Shown in pieces: positions 27,150 through 35,843 of a stretch of 64,000 nt of DNA. The notes below the pieces were generated by a model. That model saw nothing but the letters and a program-made list of their open reading frames with translations. It made no database searches and was not told the origin of the DNA. The position numbers and the translations under genes were made by a program. The first letter of the stretch is position 1, and every line of letters starts with the position of its first letter. Origin of the DNA: Haloactinospora alba (GTDB lineage Bacteria > Actinomycetota > Actinomycetes > Streptosporangiales > Streptosporangiaceae); NCBI RefSeq assembly GCF_006717075.1, contig NZ_VFQC01000001.1, forward strand, positions 2,899,501 to 2,963,500, given 5' to 3'.

Positions 27150-27899
27150 ATGATGGCGGGGGCGCACGCGGCGAGCGGCGCGCTGGCGGGGGTGGCCGTG
27201 TCCGGAGCGGCCGGTGGCGGTCCGGTCGAGTTGGCCACCGGCGCCGCTGCGAGCGCAGGAGCGGCGCTGCTGCCGGACCTGGATCATCCCTCCGCCACGG
27301 CGTCCCGCTGTCAGGGAGCCGTGACAGGGGTGGCCTGTCGCGGCGTGCGCGCCCTGTCCGCGCTGGCGTGGCGCGCTACCGCCACCCGCTACGACCGGGG
27401 TGGTTACGACCAGGACGGCACCCACCGGCACCTGTCCCACACTGCTGCGGCGGCGTTGCTCGCGGGACTGGCCGCCGGTGCGGCTGCGCTGCACTGGGCG
27501 GGCGCGGCCGCGGTGCTGTGGTTGCTCTTCTCACTGGGCGCGCGCGGAGCGGGAGCGGGTCGCTGGGTTGGCGGCCGGCGCGGGGCGGCGGCCGCGTGGG
27601 TGAGCGTGTCCCTCGGTGCGGGCGCCGCCACCGCCGCGGTCGTGCTGCTCTCCCCACCGTCCCCGGTCCTGCTCGCCGCCCTGGTGAGTGTGGGCATGGT
27701 GGTGCACTGCCTGGGGGACGGGCTCACCACGGCCGGGGTGCCGTTGGCGTGGCCGGTGCGGCTGGGAGGTCAGCGCTGGCGCATGCTCGGTGCGCCGCGG
27801 CGGTTACGGTTCGATGTGGGTTCCCGGTGGCAGGAGGTCACGGTCCAGTGGTTGTGCTGGTGCGGCACCCCGGTGCTGGGGGCGGTGGTCCTGTCCTGA
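27150..27899 (+). CDS. YdjM-like membrane-bound metal-dependent hydrolase
   Basis: ATG 27150, with GAGGG about 10 nt before it, gives a 249-aa protein. The N-terminal MAGAHAASGALAGVAV and LLPDLDHPSAT motifs match the YdjM/DUF457-type membrane hydrolases (conserved His and Asp). THRHLSHTAAAALLAG carries further His residues, and VVHCLGDGLTTAGVPLAWPV is the C-terminal signature. Four or five hydrophobic segments are present. The substrate is unknown. It is monocistronic after a 180-bp gap. Confidence 0.82.
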   Translation: MMAGAHAASGALAGVAVSGAAGGGPVELATGAAASAGAALLPDLDHPSATASRCQGAVTGVACRGVRALSALAWRATATRYDRGGYDQDGTHRHLSHTAAAALLAGLAAGAAALHWAGAAAVLWLLFSLGARGAGAGRWVGGRRGAAAAWVSVSLGAGAATAAVVLLSPPSPVLLAALVSVGMVVHCLGDGLTTAGVPLAWPVRLGGQRWRMLGAPRRLRFDVGSRWQEVTVQWLCWCGTPVLGAVVLS

Positions 27900-28080
27900 C
27901 CGGGGACGCGGCAGTGCCGCCGCATGCCCGCCCACCCGTGCCTGCGGGAGGGCCGTGTAACCCGCCCCGGCATGCCCGCGACGTGCGCTATCCGGTAGAA
28001 AAGCCAGTGGGGAGCATTGTGCCCGACCGCGGTCGCGTCCCCGTTCGTGCCCAGCGCGGCAACCGGTAAAGGAAACAGGT

Positions 28081-28587
28081 ATGGAATTCGACGCGGTGAT
28101 CGAGATCCCGCAGGGATCGCGCAACAAGTACGAGATGGACCACGCTCGCGGCCGGATCAGGTTGGACCGGACGCTGTTCACCTCGACCCAGTACCCGGCC
28201 GACTACGGGTACCTTCCGGGCACGCTCGCTGAGGACGGCGACCCGCTGGACGCCATCGTCCCGCTCGCCCGTCCCTCCTTCCCCGGCTGCACGGTGCGGG
28301 TGCGGCCGGTCGCGGCGTTCTGGATGCAGGACGAGAGCGGCCCGGACGCCAAGGTCCTGTGCATGCCGGTCGGCGACCCGAACGTGGAGAACGTCCGCGA
28401 TCTGCCGGACGTTCCGGAGCTGCAGCTCAGCCAGATCACGCACTTCTTCGAGATCTACAAGCGCCTGGAGCCCCTCAAGAGCTCGGAGGTGCGCGGCTGG
28501 CAGAACGTGGAGGCGGCCGAGGAGATCGTGCGGGACGCGCAGCGGCGCGCGGCGGACTCCACCACGCCGGTTCCCGGAGCCCGCTGA
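28081..28587 (+). CDS. ppa: Inorganic pyrophosphatase
   Basis: Hydrolyses PPi to phosphate in the cytoplasm and so drives biosynthetic reactions. The 168-aa family I enzyme shows EFDAVIEIPQGSRNKYEMD, LDRTLFTSTQYPADYGYLPG and the Asp signature DGDPLDAIV, followed by KVLCMPVGDPN. Length is normal. Its upstream gap holds a plausible promoter. The last codons precede a PP2C-like gene by 8 nt. Confidence 0.97.
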   Translation: MEFDAVIEIPQGSRNKYEMDHARGRIRLDRTLFTSTQYPADYGYLPGTLAEDGDPLDAIVPLARPSFPGCTVRVRPVAAFWMQDESGPDAKVLCMPVGDPNVENVRDLPDVPELQLSQITHFFEIYKRLEPLKSSEVRGWQNVEAAEEIVRDAQRRAADSTTPVPGAR

Positions 28588-28595
28588 TCCCTGAC

Positions 28596-29339
28596 GTGCG
28601 GGTACGCAGCGCGAGCGAGGCCGGGGAGGGGGCGGAGAACGAGGACGGGATGGCGTGGGGCCCGGGTTGGGCGTTCGTGCTCGACGGCGCCACGGCACCG
28701 CCGGGAGTCGACACCGGATGCCGCCACGGGGTGGCATGGTTCGTGCGTCGGCTCACCAGCGAGCTGCAGCACGAGCTGGCATCCGGGCAGCGGACTCTGC
28801 CGGACTCGCTGGCCACGGCGATCACCCGCTCGGCACAGGCCCACCGCACCAGCTGCGACCTGGGGAACCCGGACAGCCCGTCCGCCACGGTCGCTGTGGC
28901 GCGCCACACGGACCAGGGGACGGAGTACCTGGTCCTGGCCGACGCGGTCGCCCTCGCTCCGGGAGATGACACGCCGGCCCGTGCCGTCACGGACGACCGG
29001 CTGGACCACCTGCCCGGCGGCCGCCCCTACAGCCGGGAGCTGGTACGGGCGTGCCGCAACGCGCCCGGCGGGTTCTGGGTCGCGGGCACCGATCCGAAAG
29101 CGGCGTACCAAGCGGTCCAGGGCACGTTTCCCGGGCGCCGGTTCGCGCTGCTGACCGACGGGTGCTGGCGCCTGGTCGACTACTACGGCCACAGCGTCCC
29201 GGCGGTCGCCGATTTCCTGGACAACCGGGGCCCCGAGGCGCTCATCGCCTGGGTCCGGGCCGAGGAGCGCCGGAATGGCGTCCCCGGCGGGAAGCTGCAC
29301 GACGACGCCACCGCGCTCCTCGCCGAGCCGGGGCCCTGA
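28596..29339 (+). CDS. PP2C-like serine/threonine phosphatase family protein
   Basis: From GTG 28596 (247 aa) the protein reads VRVRSASEAGEGAENEDGMA, then WAFVLDGATAPPG. This is the usual PP2C start, with NEDG and a DGAT (DG) metal-binding motif. A C-terminal GKLHDDATALLA supplies the last Asp pair. PP2C enzymes use two metal ions held by these acidic residues. The start is 8 nt after ppa, so the genes may be co-transcribed. The ribosome-binding site is weak (GGAG about 17 nt upstream), and a slightly later start is possible. Confidence 0.75.
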   Translation: MRVRSASEAGEGAENEDGMAWGPGWAFVLDGATAPPGVDTGCRHGVAWFVRRLTSELQHELASGQRTLPDSLATAITRSAQAHRTSCDLGNPDSPSATVAVARHTDQGTEYLVLADAVALAPGDDTPARAVTDDRLDHLPGGRPYSRELVRACRNAPGGFWVAGTDPKAAYQAVQGTFPGRRFALLTDGCWRLVDYYGHSVPAVADFLDNRGPEALIAWVRAEERRNGVPGGKLHDDATALLAEPGP

Positions 29340-29385
29340 CTCCCGTTCCTGCCATCGGACAGGCCCCGGCTCGGTTCCGGGGCGA

Positions 29386-30282
29386 CTATTCGGTCTCGTA
29401 TTCGGTCTCGGAGGCGCGGGTGAGTGTTCCCTCGACGGTCGAGGCGAGGTCGTCGGCGACCTCCAGTTTCTCCTCCGGGGAGAGCCCGTCGGACCCGGAG
29501 TAGCCGACGTTGACCATCAGGTTGCGCGAGACGAACGTGGCCCAGGCGAGGGACTGGTCATCCATGAGGTACTCGCTGTTGGGGTCGTCGACGTAGTACA
29601 CGAACCCGCCGTCCCCGGTTCCCATCTCCCGTTTGCCGACCTCGATACTCCCGTCTTCCGGCGAGGACGCGTCCTCGGAGAGGTCCACGTCGTAGGACTC
29701 CCCCATCTCCGTACGGACGTCACTGAGATGCTGCTGCATCCGCGTGTAGTCGTCCTCGGCGGTGTCCGTGGGGAAACGGAACACGCTGACCTGGAGTACC
29801 GGCCTCTCGGACAGCTCCGTTCCCGAACCGGTGGAGCACAACAGCGCCTCCTCCGCCGTGACGCCGCCGTCCGTGACCGGCATACTCTCCTCGTAGCGGT
29901 CCTCGATGATGTCGGAGCTCTCGGCGTCCGGGACGCCGGAGAGTTCCGACTCGGTCAGGAACGCATCGCAGTCGGCGACGCCGCTCAGTGGGGGCGGGGT
30001 GCGCACCACGGCCCAGGTGGTGATGCCGGCGGCCACGAACAGCACCGCCGCTCCCCCGGCGATCCCGCCGATCAACCACCCTCTGCCCCGGGAGGGCCGC
30101 TGTGGGTATCCGGGGCCGGGCGGGCCGGAGTTCCACGGCGGGTGGGGATCCTGTTGCTGCGGCGGTGCGGGATAACCGGGCGGTGGGGGTTGCCCACCCG
30201 GTGGGCCGTACCCGGGCGGGGGCTGTTGCGGGGGATTCGGCTGTTGCGGCCCGGGAGGCGGGTAGGGGGGCTGGCCAGCCAT
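29386..30282 (-). CDS. Proline-rich single-pass membrane protein
   Basis: ATG 30282, preceded by GAGGAG, gives a 298-aa protein. A Pro/Gln/Gly-rich cytoplasmic N-terminus (about 1-65, PPYPPPGPQQPNPPQQPPPG) is followed by one membrane helix (GWLIGGIAGGAAVLFVAAGI) and an acidic extracellular domain with DCDAFLTESELSGVPD. The layout is common among actinomycete cell-envelope proteins. The extracellular domain resembles DUF3558-like lipoprotein domains only loosely. Function is unknown. It stands alone and converges with the PP2C-like gene. Confidence 0.72.
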   Translation of the reverse strand: MAGQPPYPPPGPQQPNPPQQPPPGYGPPGGQPPPPGYPAPPQQQDPHPPWNSGPPGPGYPQRPSRGRGWLIGGIAGGAAVLFVAAGITTWAVVRTPPPLSGVADCDAFLTESELSGVPDAESSDIIEDRYEESMPVTDGGVTAEEALLCSTGSGTELSERPVLQVSVFRFPTDTAEDDYTRMQQHLSDVRTEMGESYDVDLSEDASSPEDGSIEVGKREMGTGDGGFVYYVDDPNSEYLMDDQSLAWATFVSRNLMVNVGYSGSDGLSPEEKLEVADDLASTVEGTLTRASETEYETE

Positions 30283-30546
30283 GCGGAACTCCTCGGGGGA
30301 TGGGAAACCTGGTTCGGCTGCGGACACTCCCTGTCTATATCCCATCCCACCGGGACGGCACACGCGCGGCCCCTGTAACCCGCCGTGTTCCTGGCCACTG
30401 CGGAGACACCGGACCGGCGACCTGCGCGGGCATGCCAGCGGCGACCACCCACAATGGGGGGTGTGACCGGTAATCAATCGCCGCACCCTCCGGTGTTCAC
30501 GCCGGGGATCGGCGATCCCTGCTGTCACGACCCGCGTAGCGGGTCG

Positions 30547-30969
30547 TTAGGACGGGCGATGTTGGTTCTCCACGTACTGGCGAATGGTCGACAGCGGTGC
30601 CCCGCCGCAGAACACCGCGGGATACGACGGCGACCACAGGTGGGTCCGGTGGGTCCGCCCGCGGAACTGGTGCCGCCGCGGCGGCACCAGTTCCGGACTG
30701 TTCGCCGGCGGGGACACTTGCACCTGCGGCGGCGACTCCACCAGCAGGTGCAGGTGGTCATCCTCGCCGTGGAACTCCGACACGTGTGCACCGACGTCAG
30801 ACCACACCGTGGAGAGCACGGGGTCCGGGAAGTTCCGATGGCCGCTGGTGAGCACGTCCCGCCGATACGTCGTCGCAACGACCACGCGGGCATGAAGCCG
30901 GAATCCGCAGTGCTGGCCAGTGTGGTCGTTCTCGCGGTCACCCCTGGACCACCATGGTGTGTTGCTCAT
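30547..30969 (-). pseudogene. tnpA: IS200-type transposase TnpA remnant
   Basis: HUH-type single-strand transposase. The N-terminal half is recognisable (CGFRLHARVVVATTYRRDVL, FHGEDDHLHLLVESPP), with the HxH motif in HLHLL. So is the end (SYPAVFCGGAPLSTIRQYVE). The middle, where LVNSLKGVSSR is expected, is replaced by unrelated residues around a perfect palindrome at 30662-30695. The length is near normal, but the core sequence is lost, so activity is unlikely. Confidence 0.75.
30662..30695. repeat. 34-bp perfect palindrome inside tnpA
   Basis: Two 17-nt arms (CGGAACTGGTGCCGCCG and its exact complement) meet with no loop, giving a perfect 34-bp palindrome. It lies where normal tnpA codes LVNSLKGVSSR-type residues. 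It may have arisen by an inverted duplication during IS decay. Confidence 0.8.
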
Positions 30970-31438
30970 GGTGCACACCGGGTATCCCTACCGGATCGAG
31001 CCCACCGGGGCGCAACGGGCGATGCTGATGCCTACGTTCGGCTGCGTGCGCGTGGTGTCCAACGACGTGATCCGTGCGCGCGAGGCGGCCTGGCAGGCGG
31101 GCGAGAAACTGTCGAACGCCGAGGTGCAACGTCGGGTCATCACCGAGGCGAAACGCACCGAAGCCCGCGGGTGGCTGGCCGAGGTCGCCTCGGTGCCGCT
31201 GGTGCAGTCCGTCCAGGACGCGATGCCGCTGCGGTTGCGCCTGTTCGAGTGCCAGGCGTGCGGTTTGGTGCTGGATCGGGACGTCAACGCAGCGTTGAAC
31301 ATCCCCGCCGCGGGGCGTGCGGAGAGGGTAAACGCCTGTGGAGCCCGGGTGAGTCCCGCCTCGTTCGAGGGGGCGTTGGGTGATGAGGCAGGAAGCAGAG
31401 GGAAACCGCCAGGAGGTACCGCCCGAGTCGCGGCATAG
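30968..31438 (+). pseudogene. tnpB: IS605-type TnpB remnant with internal deletion
   Basis: The frame starts with a TnpB N-terminus (YRIEPTGAQRAMLMPTFGCV, then AWQAGEKLSNAEVQRRVITE) and jumps at VPLVQSVQDA directly to the C-terminal part FECQACGLVLDRDVNAALNI. The central RuvC region with two catalytic acidic residues is deleted, in frame. The remaining 3' end overlaps the likely reRNA region, the right end of the element and the 5' end of kdpD. It is inactive as a nuclease. Confidence 0.85.
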
Positions 31439-34019
31439 CAGCGAGGGGATCCCCGCCGCCCACGGCGGGGAGCACGTCAAACGTGCGAGGCTGCGGATCT
31501 ACCTGGGCGCCGCGCCCGGTGTCGGGAAGACCTATGCCGCGCTGAGCGAGGCGCGCCGCCGCCGCGGCCGCGGCACTGACATCGTGGTCGGCGTCGCCGC
31601 CTCCCACGGGCGGCAACGGGTGCAGGAGCTGCTTGACGGTACGGGAACGGCGGAACAGCCCCTGCCCGCCGTGGCCGAGACGACCGAGGGCGACCTCGAC
31701 GTGGAGGCCGTGCTCGCCCGCCGCCCGCGTGTCGCCGTCGTCGACGAACTCGCGCGGACCAACGCCGCCGGTGCCCGCAACACCAAACGGTGGCAGGACG
31801 TCGAGGAGCTGCTGGAAGCGGGCATCGAGGTCATCTCCACGGTGAACATCCAGCACCTGACCTCGCTCAACGACGTCGTGGAACAGATCACCGGGGTGCG
31901 GGAGACGAGCACGATACCGGACGAGGTGGTCCGCCGGGCGGACCAGATCGAGTTGTGCGACATGTCACCGCAGTCGCTCCGCCGGCGGATGTCGCACGGC
32001 AACATCTACCCGGAGGAGCGGGTCGACGCCGCCCTTTCCAGCTACTTCCGGGAGGGCAACCTCGCCGCCTTGCGGGAGTTGGCGCTGTTGTGGGTGGCCG
32101 ACCGGGTCGACGAGGGGATCGCCCGCTACCGCGGTGAGCACAAGATCCGCGAAACGTGGGAGGCACGGGAGCGGGTCGTCGTCGCGCTCACCGGCGGGCC
32201 CGAGGGGAAGACGCTGCTGCGCCGCGCCGCGCGGATCGCCGCGCGCTCCCGCGGGGGCCAGCCGCAGCCCAGCAACCTGATGGCGGTGCACGTGGTCTCC
32301 AGCCGCCACCTGAGCCGGAACCGCTCCGGGGCGCTCTCCCGGCAGCGCCAGTTGCTCGCGCAGCTCGGCGGAACCTACCACCAGGTTGTCGGGGACGACG
32401 TCCCGGCCGCGCTGCTGGAGTTCGCGCGGGGTGTCAACGCCACCCAGATCGTGCTGGGCTCGTCACGGCGACGCCCGTGGCAGTACGTCCTCGGCCCCGG
32501 TGTGGGCGCGACCGTCGCGCGGGAGTCGGGCGACATCGACGTGCACATCGTCACCCACGAGGAGGTGGGACGCGGCCGGGGTATGCTCCCGCCGCTCTCC
32601 ACGAACCTGGGACGTGGAAGGCGCGCGTGGGGGTGGACCGCGGCGTTGTGCCTCCCGCCGCTGGTCGCCGCCGCCCTGCACCTGCCGGTGCTGGACCACC
32701 TCAACACCACCACGGGGATGCTGGCGTTCCTGTTCACCACGGTGGGGGTGGCGCTGGTGGGCGGGTCGTGGCCCGCGCTCGCCTCCACGGTGTGGAGCGT
32801 CCTGTTGTTCAACGTCCTGCTGCTTCCTCCCCTGTACCGGTTGTCCGTCGCCCGTGTCGACGCTGTGGTGGCTCTCGTCGCGTTCCTCACGGTGGGGGTA
32901 GCGATCGCGCTCGTGGTGGACGTGGCCAACCGCCGCTCGGTGCAGGCGGCGCGTGCCCGGGCCGAGTCCAGCACGTTGAGTCTGCTGGCGGGGAGCGTCC
33001 TCAGCGGCCAGGAGCCGTTGGCGGCACTGCTGCGCAGGATCAGGGAGACGTTCGGCCAGCGTTCGGTGGCCCTGATCGGGCAGCGCGACGACGGAAGTTG
33101 GGAGCTGGTCGATCACAAGGGTGAGGGCCCGTGTCGTTTCCCGGAGGACGCGGACGCGCTGGTGTCGGTCAGTGACACGTTGGCGCTGGCTCTGCGCGGG
33201 CACACCCCGCCGGCTGCCGACCGCCGCATCCTGGGGGCGTTCGCCACCCACATCGGGATCGCGCTGGAGCAGCAGCGTCTGGCCAGCGACGCGGCCGAGG
33301 CGAAACGCCAGGCAGCGGGCAACAAGATCCGTACGGCCCTGCTCGCCGCGGTTTCCCACGACCTGCGCACTCCGCTGACGTCGATCAAGGCGAGTGTCTC
33401 CAGTCTGCGTGCGGTCGACATCGCGCTGGACGAGAGCGACCGGGCGGAGCTGCTGGAGAACATCGAGGAGTCGACCGACCGGCTGAACGGACTGGTCGGC
33501 AACCTGTTGGACATGAGCCGGCTGCAGACCGACACGGTGCGCCCCAACCTGCGTGCCGTCGGGCTGGAGGAGGTGGTCCCGGCGGCCCTGATCGGCCTTT
33601 CCGAGCACACGGTCACGGTCGACGTCGCGGACCACCTGCCTCGGGTCCGCGCTGACGTCGGGCTGCTGGAACGGGCCGTGGCGAACGTGGTGCAGAACGC
33701 GACCCGGCACAACCCGCCCGGTGCCCGGCCGGTCCGCATCGCCGCGAGCTCGCTGGGCGCGACCGTGGAGCTACGGGTGGTGGACCACGGTCCCGGCGTT
33801 CCCGAGGAGTCCCGGGAACGCATCTTCGAGGCGTTCCGCCGCAGCGATGACGCCCCGCGCGGTACGGGCATCGGACTGGGGCTGGCTGTCGCACGCGGGT
33901 TCGCCGAGGCGATGGGGGGCACACTGAGCGCTGAGGACACCCCCGGCGGAGGGCTGACCATGGTGTTCACGTTGCCCAGTTGGACGGCTGGCCCCGCCGC
34001 GGAAGCCGAGGTCGAGTGA
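31380..34019 (+). CDS. kdpD: Sensor histidine kinase KdpD
   Basis: Sensor of potassium limitation or turgor that phosphorylates KdpE. From GTG 31380 (879 aa) the first about 33 residues are encoded by the right end of the IS605 remnant. The native KdpD sequence then begins RLRIYLGAAPGVGKTYAALS (KdpD domain with Walker A). VVDELARTNAAGARN and a universal-stress-like domain follow (about 240-370), then four membrane helices (about 405-500), a GAF-like domain, the phospho-His site AVSHDLRTPLTSIK and an ATPase domain (GTGIGLGLAVARGF). It overlaps kdpE by TGATG. The normal start appears to have been replaced by IS sequence. Confidence 0.92.
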   Translation: MMRQEAEGNRQEVPPESRHSSEGIPAAHGGEHVKRARLRIYLGAAPGVGKTYAALSEARRRRGRGTDIVVGVAASHGRQRVQELLDGTGTAEQPLPAVAETTEGDLDVEAVLARRPRVAVVDELARTNAAGARNTKRWQDVEELLEAGIEVISTVNIQHLTSLNDVVEQITGVRETSTIPDEVVRRADQIELCDMSPQSLRRRMSHGNIYPEERVDAALSSYFREGNLAALRELALLWVADRVDEGIARYRGEHKIRETWEARERVVVALTGGPEGKTLLRRAARIAARSRGGQPQPSNLMAVHVVSSRHLSRNRSGALSRQRQLLAQLGGTYHQVVGDDVPAALLEFARGVNATQIVLGSSRRRPWQYVLGPGVGATVARESGDIDVHIVTHEEVGRGRGMLPPLSTNLGRGRRAWGWTAALCLPPLVAAALHLPVLDHLNTTTGMLAFLFTTVGVALVGGSWPALASTVWSVLLFNVLLLPPLYRLSVARVDAVVALVAFLTVGVAIALVVDVANRRSVQAARARAESSTLSLLAGSVLSGQEPLAALLRRIRETFGQRSVALIGQRDDGSWELVDHKGEGPCRFPEDADALVSVSDTLALALRGHTPPAADRRILGAFATHIGIALEQQRLASDAAEAKRQAAGNKIRTALLAAVSHDLRTPLTSIKASVSSLRAVDIALDESDRAELLENIEESTDRLNGLVGNLLDMSRLQTDTVRPNLRAVGLEEVVPAALIGLSEHTVTVDVADHLPRVRADVGLLERAVANVVQNATRHNPPGARPVRIAASSLGATVELRVVDHGPGVPEESRERIFEAFRRSDDAPRGTGIGLGLAVARGFAEAMGGTLSAEDTPGGGLTMVFTLPSWTAGPAAEAEVE

Positions 34020-34696
34020 TGCGGGTACTGGTTGTCGACGACGACGCGCAGATCGTGCGTGCGATGCGGATCAACCTGCGGGCCCGGGGTTACGAGGTGG
34101 ACACCGCATTCGACGGTGCGGCCGCGCTGCGCGCCGCGGCCGCGAACATGCCGGACATCGTGCTGCTCGACCTGGGGCTTCCCGACATGGCGGGCGGCGC
34201 GGTCATCGAGGGGTTGCGCGGGTGGACGAGCGTGCCGATCATCGTGCTGTCCGCGCACCACTCCTCCACCGAGAAGGTGCGGTCGTTGGACGCGGGGGCC
34301 GACGACTACGTCACGAAACCGTTCGGTATGGACGAGTTGCTGGCGCGGTTGCGCGCCGCCCAGCGCCGTTCGGTACGGGCCGAGGAGGCTCCGGTCGTGA
34401 CCACCCGCGCGTTCACCGTGGACCTGGAGGCCAAACGGGTCACGCGCCACGGCCACGAGGTGCGGCTCACTCCCACCGAGTGGCACATTCTGGAGCTGCT
34501 GGCCCGCAACGCGGGCAGGCTGGTGAGCCAGCGCCAGCTCCTGCACGACGTGTGGGGGCCGGTGTACCAGAGCGAGACGAACTATCTCCGGGTGTACATG
34601 GCCCAGCTGCGTCGCAAGCTCGAACCGGACCCGGCGCATCCCGCCTACCTGATCACCGAGGCCGGCATGGGTTACCGGTTCGAGAAGGGCGGCTGA
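34019..34696 (+). CDS. kdpE: Response regulator KdpE
   Basis: OmpR-type DNA-binding response regulator that normally activates kdpFABC. From ATG 34019 (225 aa) the receiver domain has VLVVDDDAQIV, phospho-acceptor Asp51 in IVLLDLGLPDM and the Lys of YVTKPFG. The winged-helix domain includes LTPTEWHILELLARNAGRLV and ETNYLRVYMAQLRRKLEPDP. TGATG overlap with kdpD means coupled translation. No kdpF, A, B or C gene is in this window. Confidence 0.94.
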   Translation: MRVLVVDDDAQIVRAMRINLRARGYEVDTAFDGAAALRAAAANMPDIVLLDLGLPDMAGGAVIEGLRGWTSVPIIVLSAHHSSTEKVRSLDAGADDYVTKPFGMDELLARLRAAQRRSVRAEEAPVVTTRAFTVDLEAKRVTRHGHEVRLTPTEWHILELLARNAGRLVSQRQLLHDVWGPVYQSETNYLRVYMAQLRRKLEPDPAHPAYLITEAGMGYRFEKGG

Positions 34697-34796
34697 GACG
34701 CACTTCCCCTCCCCTCCGGCGCACGGCCGCCTCACCCGTGGGCCCCAGTGCGGCTCGGAGCCGGACGGCCACCGGTTCGCGCGGTTTTGGCGCCCC

Positions 34797-35717
34797 TCAG
34801 CGGGAGGACATCTCCAGCAGCATCGTGAACTCCGCCGTGTCACTGCGTCCCAGGTTGGCCCAGGCGACGGCGAACAGCGGAGCGCAGGCCCGGCACCAGG
34901 CGAGCAGCCGGTCCGCGCTGACGCCGATCAGCGGCGCCAGGACCGCGGCCCGGTGTTCCACCTCGGCGAGTGTCGTCGCTCGCCACAGCGGCCACTCGAG
35001 GCCGTCGGCCGCCGCGTCGCCCATGCAGGCGCGCGGGTCGACCGCGACGAGTCCCCGCTGCTGCCCGCCGTCGAGGACGTTGCCGGGATGCAGGTCACCG
35101 TGCAGTGGGACGGTGTCCTCGCCGCGGTGCGCCAGTTCCCGGGCGTGGGCATGACCGCGGTGCAGCAGGGCGGGGTGCACGTGGGCGGCCGCCGCCCCCT
35201 CGGCGCGGCGGTGCTCCCACAGCTCGAACAGGAAGTTGATCCTGGTGAGGAGCGGGTGCAGCTCTCCAGCCTCGTGGCAGGGTATGTCCACGCTGTGCAG
35301 ACCGTTGATGAGCGCTCCGACCTCCTCCATCGGGGGGACCTCCCCGATGGAGGCGACGGTGTGCCCCTGGCCGATGGCCTCCATCAGGACAGCACCGCGG
35401 TCGGGGTCCACCCCCCACACTTCGGGTACCCGCCTGCTGTTTTCCCACAATCGGAGAACGCGCGCTTCCGAGGAGAGCAGCCCCGGATCGGGAGATACCT
35501 TCAGTATGGCCGGGACGTCGTCACTGCCGCGGCAGCGCAGAACGACGGAGGTCCGTCCGTGTTCCGCGGGACCGTCGATGGTGAGCCCCCACTCCCGGGC
35601 GATCTCGTCCACCAGCGCGGGCAGCCGCTCCAGCCAGTCGAGTGCGCCGTGGCCGAAGCGGTCGACCAACCGGTCTCGTTGGTCACTGTCGACCAGTGGC
35701 ATTGTGACGTCATTCAT
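34797..35717 (-). CDS. APH(6)-type aminoglycoside/hydroxyurea phosphotransferase family protein
   Basis: The 306-aa protein (ATG 35717) resembles streptomycin 6-kinases and related APH_6_hur kinases. LSSEARVLRLWENSRRVPEV holds the conserved ATP-site Glu, VPLHGDLHPGNVLDG carries the catalytic HGDLHPGN loop, and AVDPRACMGDAAADGLEW carries the metal-binding Asp. The family contains true resistance enzymes and many of unknown substrate. It stands alone. Resistance is possible but not shown by the sequence. Confidence 0.82.
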   Translation of the reverse strand: MNDVTMPLVDSDQRDRLVDRFGHGALDWLERLPALVDEIAREWGLTIDGPAEHGRTSVVLRCRGSDDVPAILKVSPDPGLLSSEARVLRLWENSRRVPEVWGVDPDRGAVLMEAIGQGHTVASIGEVPPMEEVGALINGLHSVDIPCHEAGELHPLLTRINFLFELWEHRRAEGAAAAHVHPALLHRGHAHARELAHRGEDTVPLHGDLHPGNVLDGGQQRGLVAVDPRACMGDAAADGLEWPLWRATTLAEVEHRAAVLAPLIGVSADRLLAWCRACAPLFAVAWANLGRSDTAEFTMLLEMSSR

Positions 35718-35843
35718 ACACACACCCTACGTATCTGCGGGTCACCTGGTGCTTTACCCGGCCGGCCCGTGGGCGTCCCGGAGCGCCCGGGGACGCCCAC
35801 GGGCCGGAGGGCCGGGCCCCTGCGGTCGGGGCGCGGAACCGGA

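Larger units (their letters stand above)
30527..31480. mobile_element. IS200/IS605-type element remnant
   Basis: Divergent remnants of tnpA (minus) and tnpB (plus) lie between two end hairpins. The left one is ACGACCCGC-GTA-GCGGGTCGT at 30527-30547. The right one is CCCCGCCG-CCCA-CGGCGGGG at 31451-31470, followed by GTCAA at 31480, the usual IS605-type right end. Both genes are damaged. The right end runs directly into the kdpD coding region. Confidence 0.82.
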
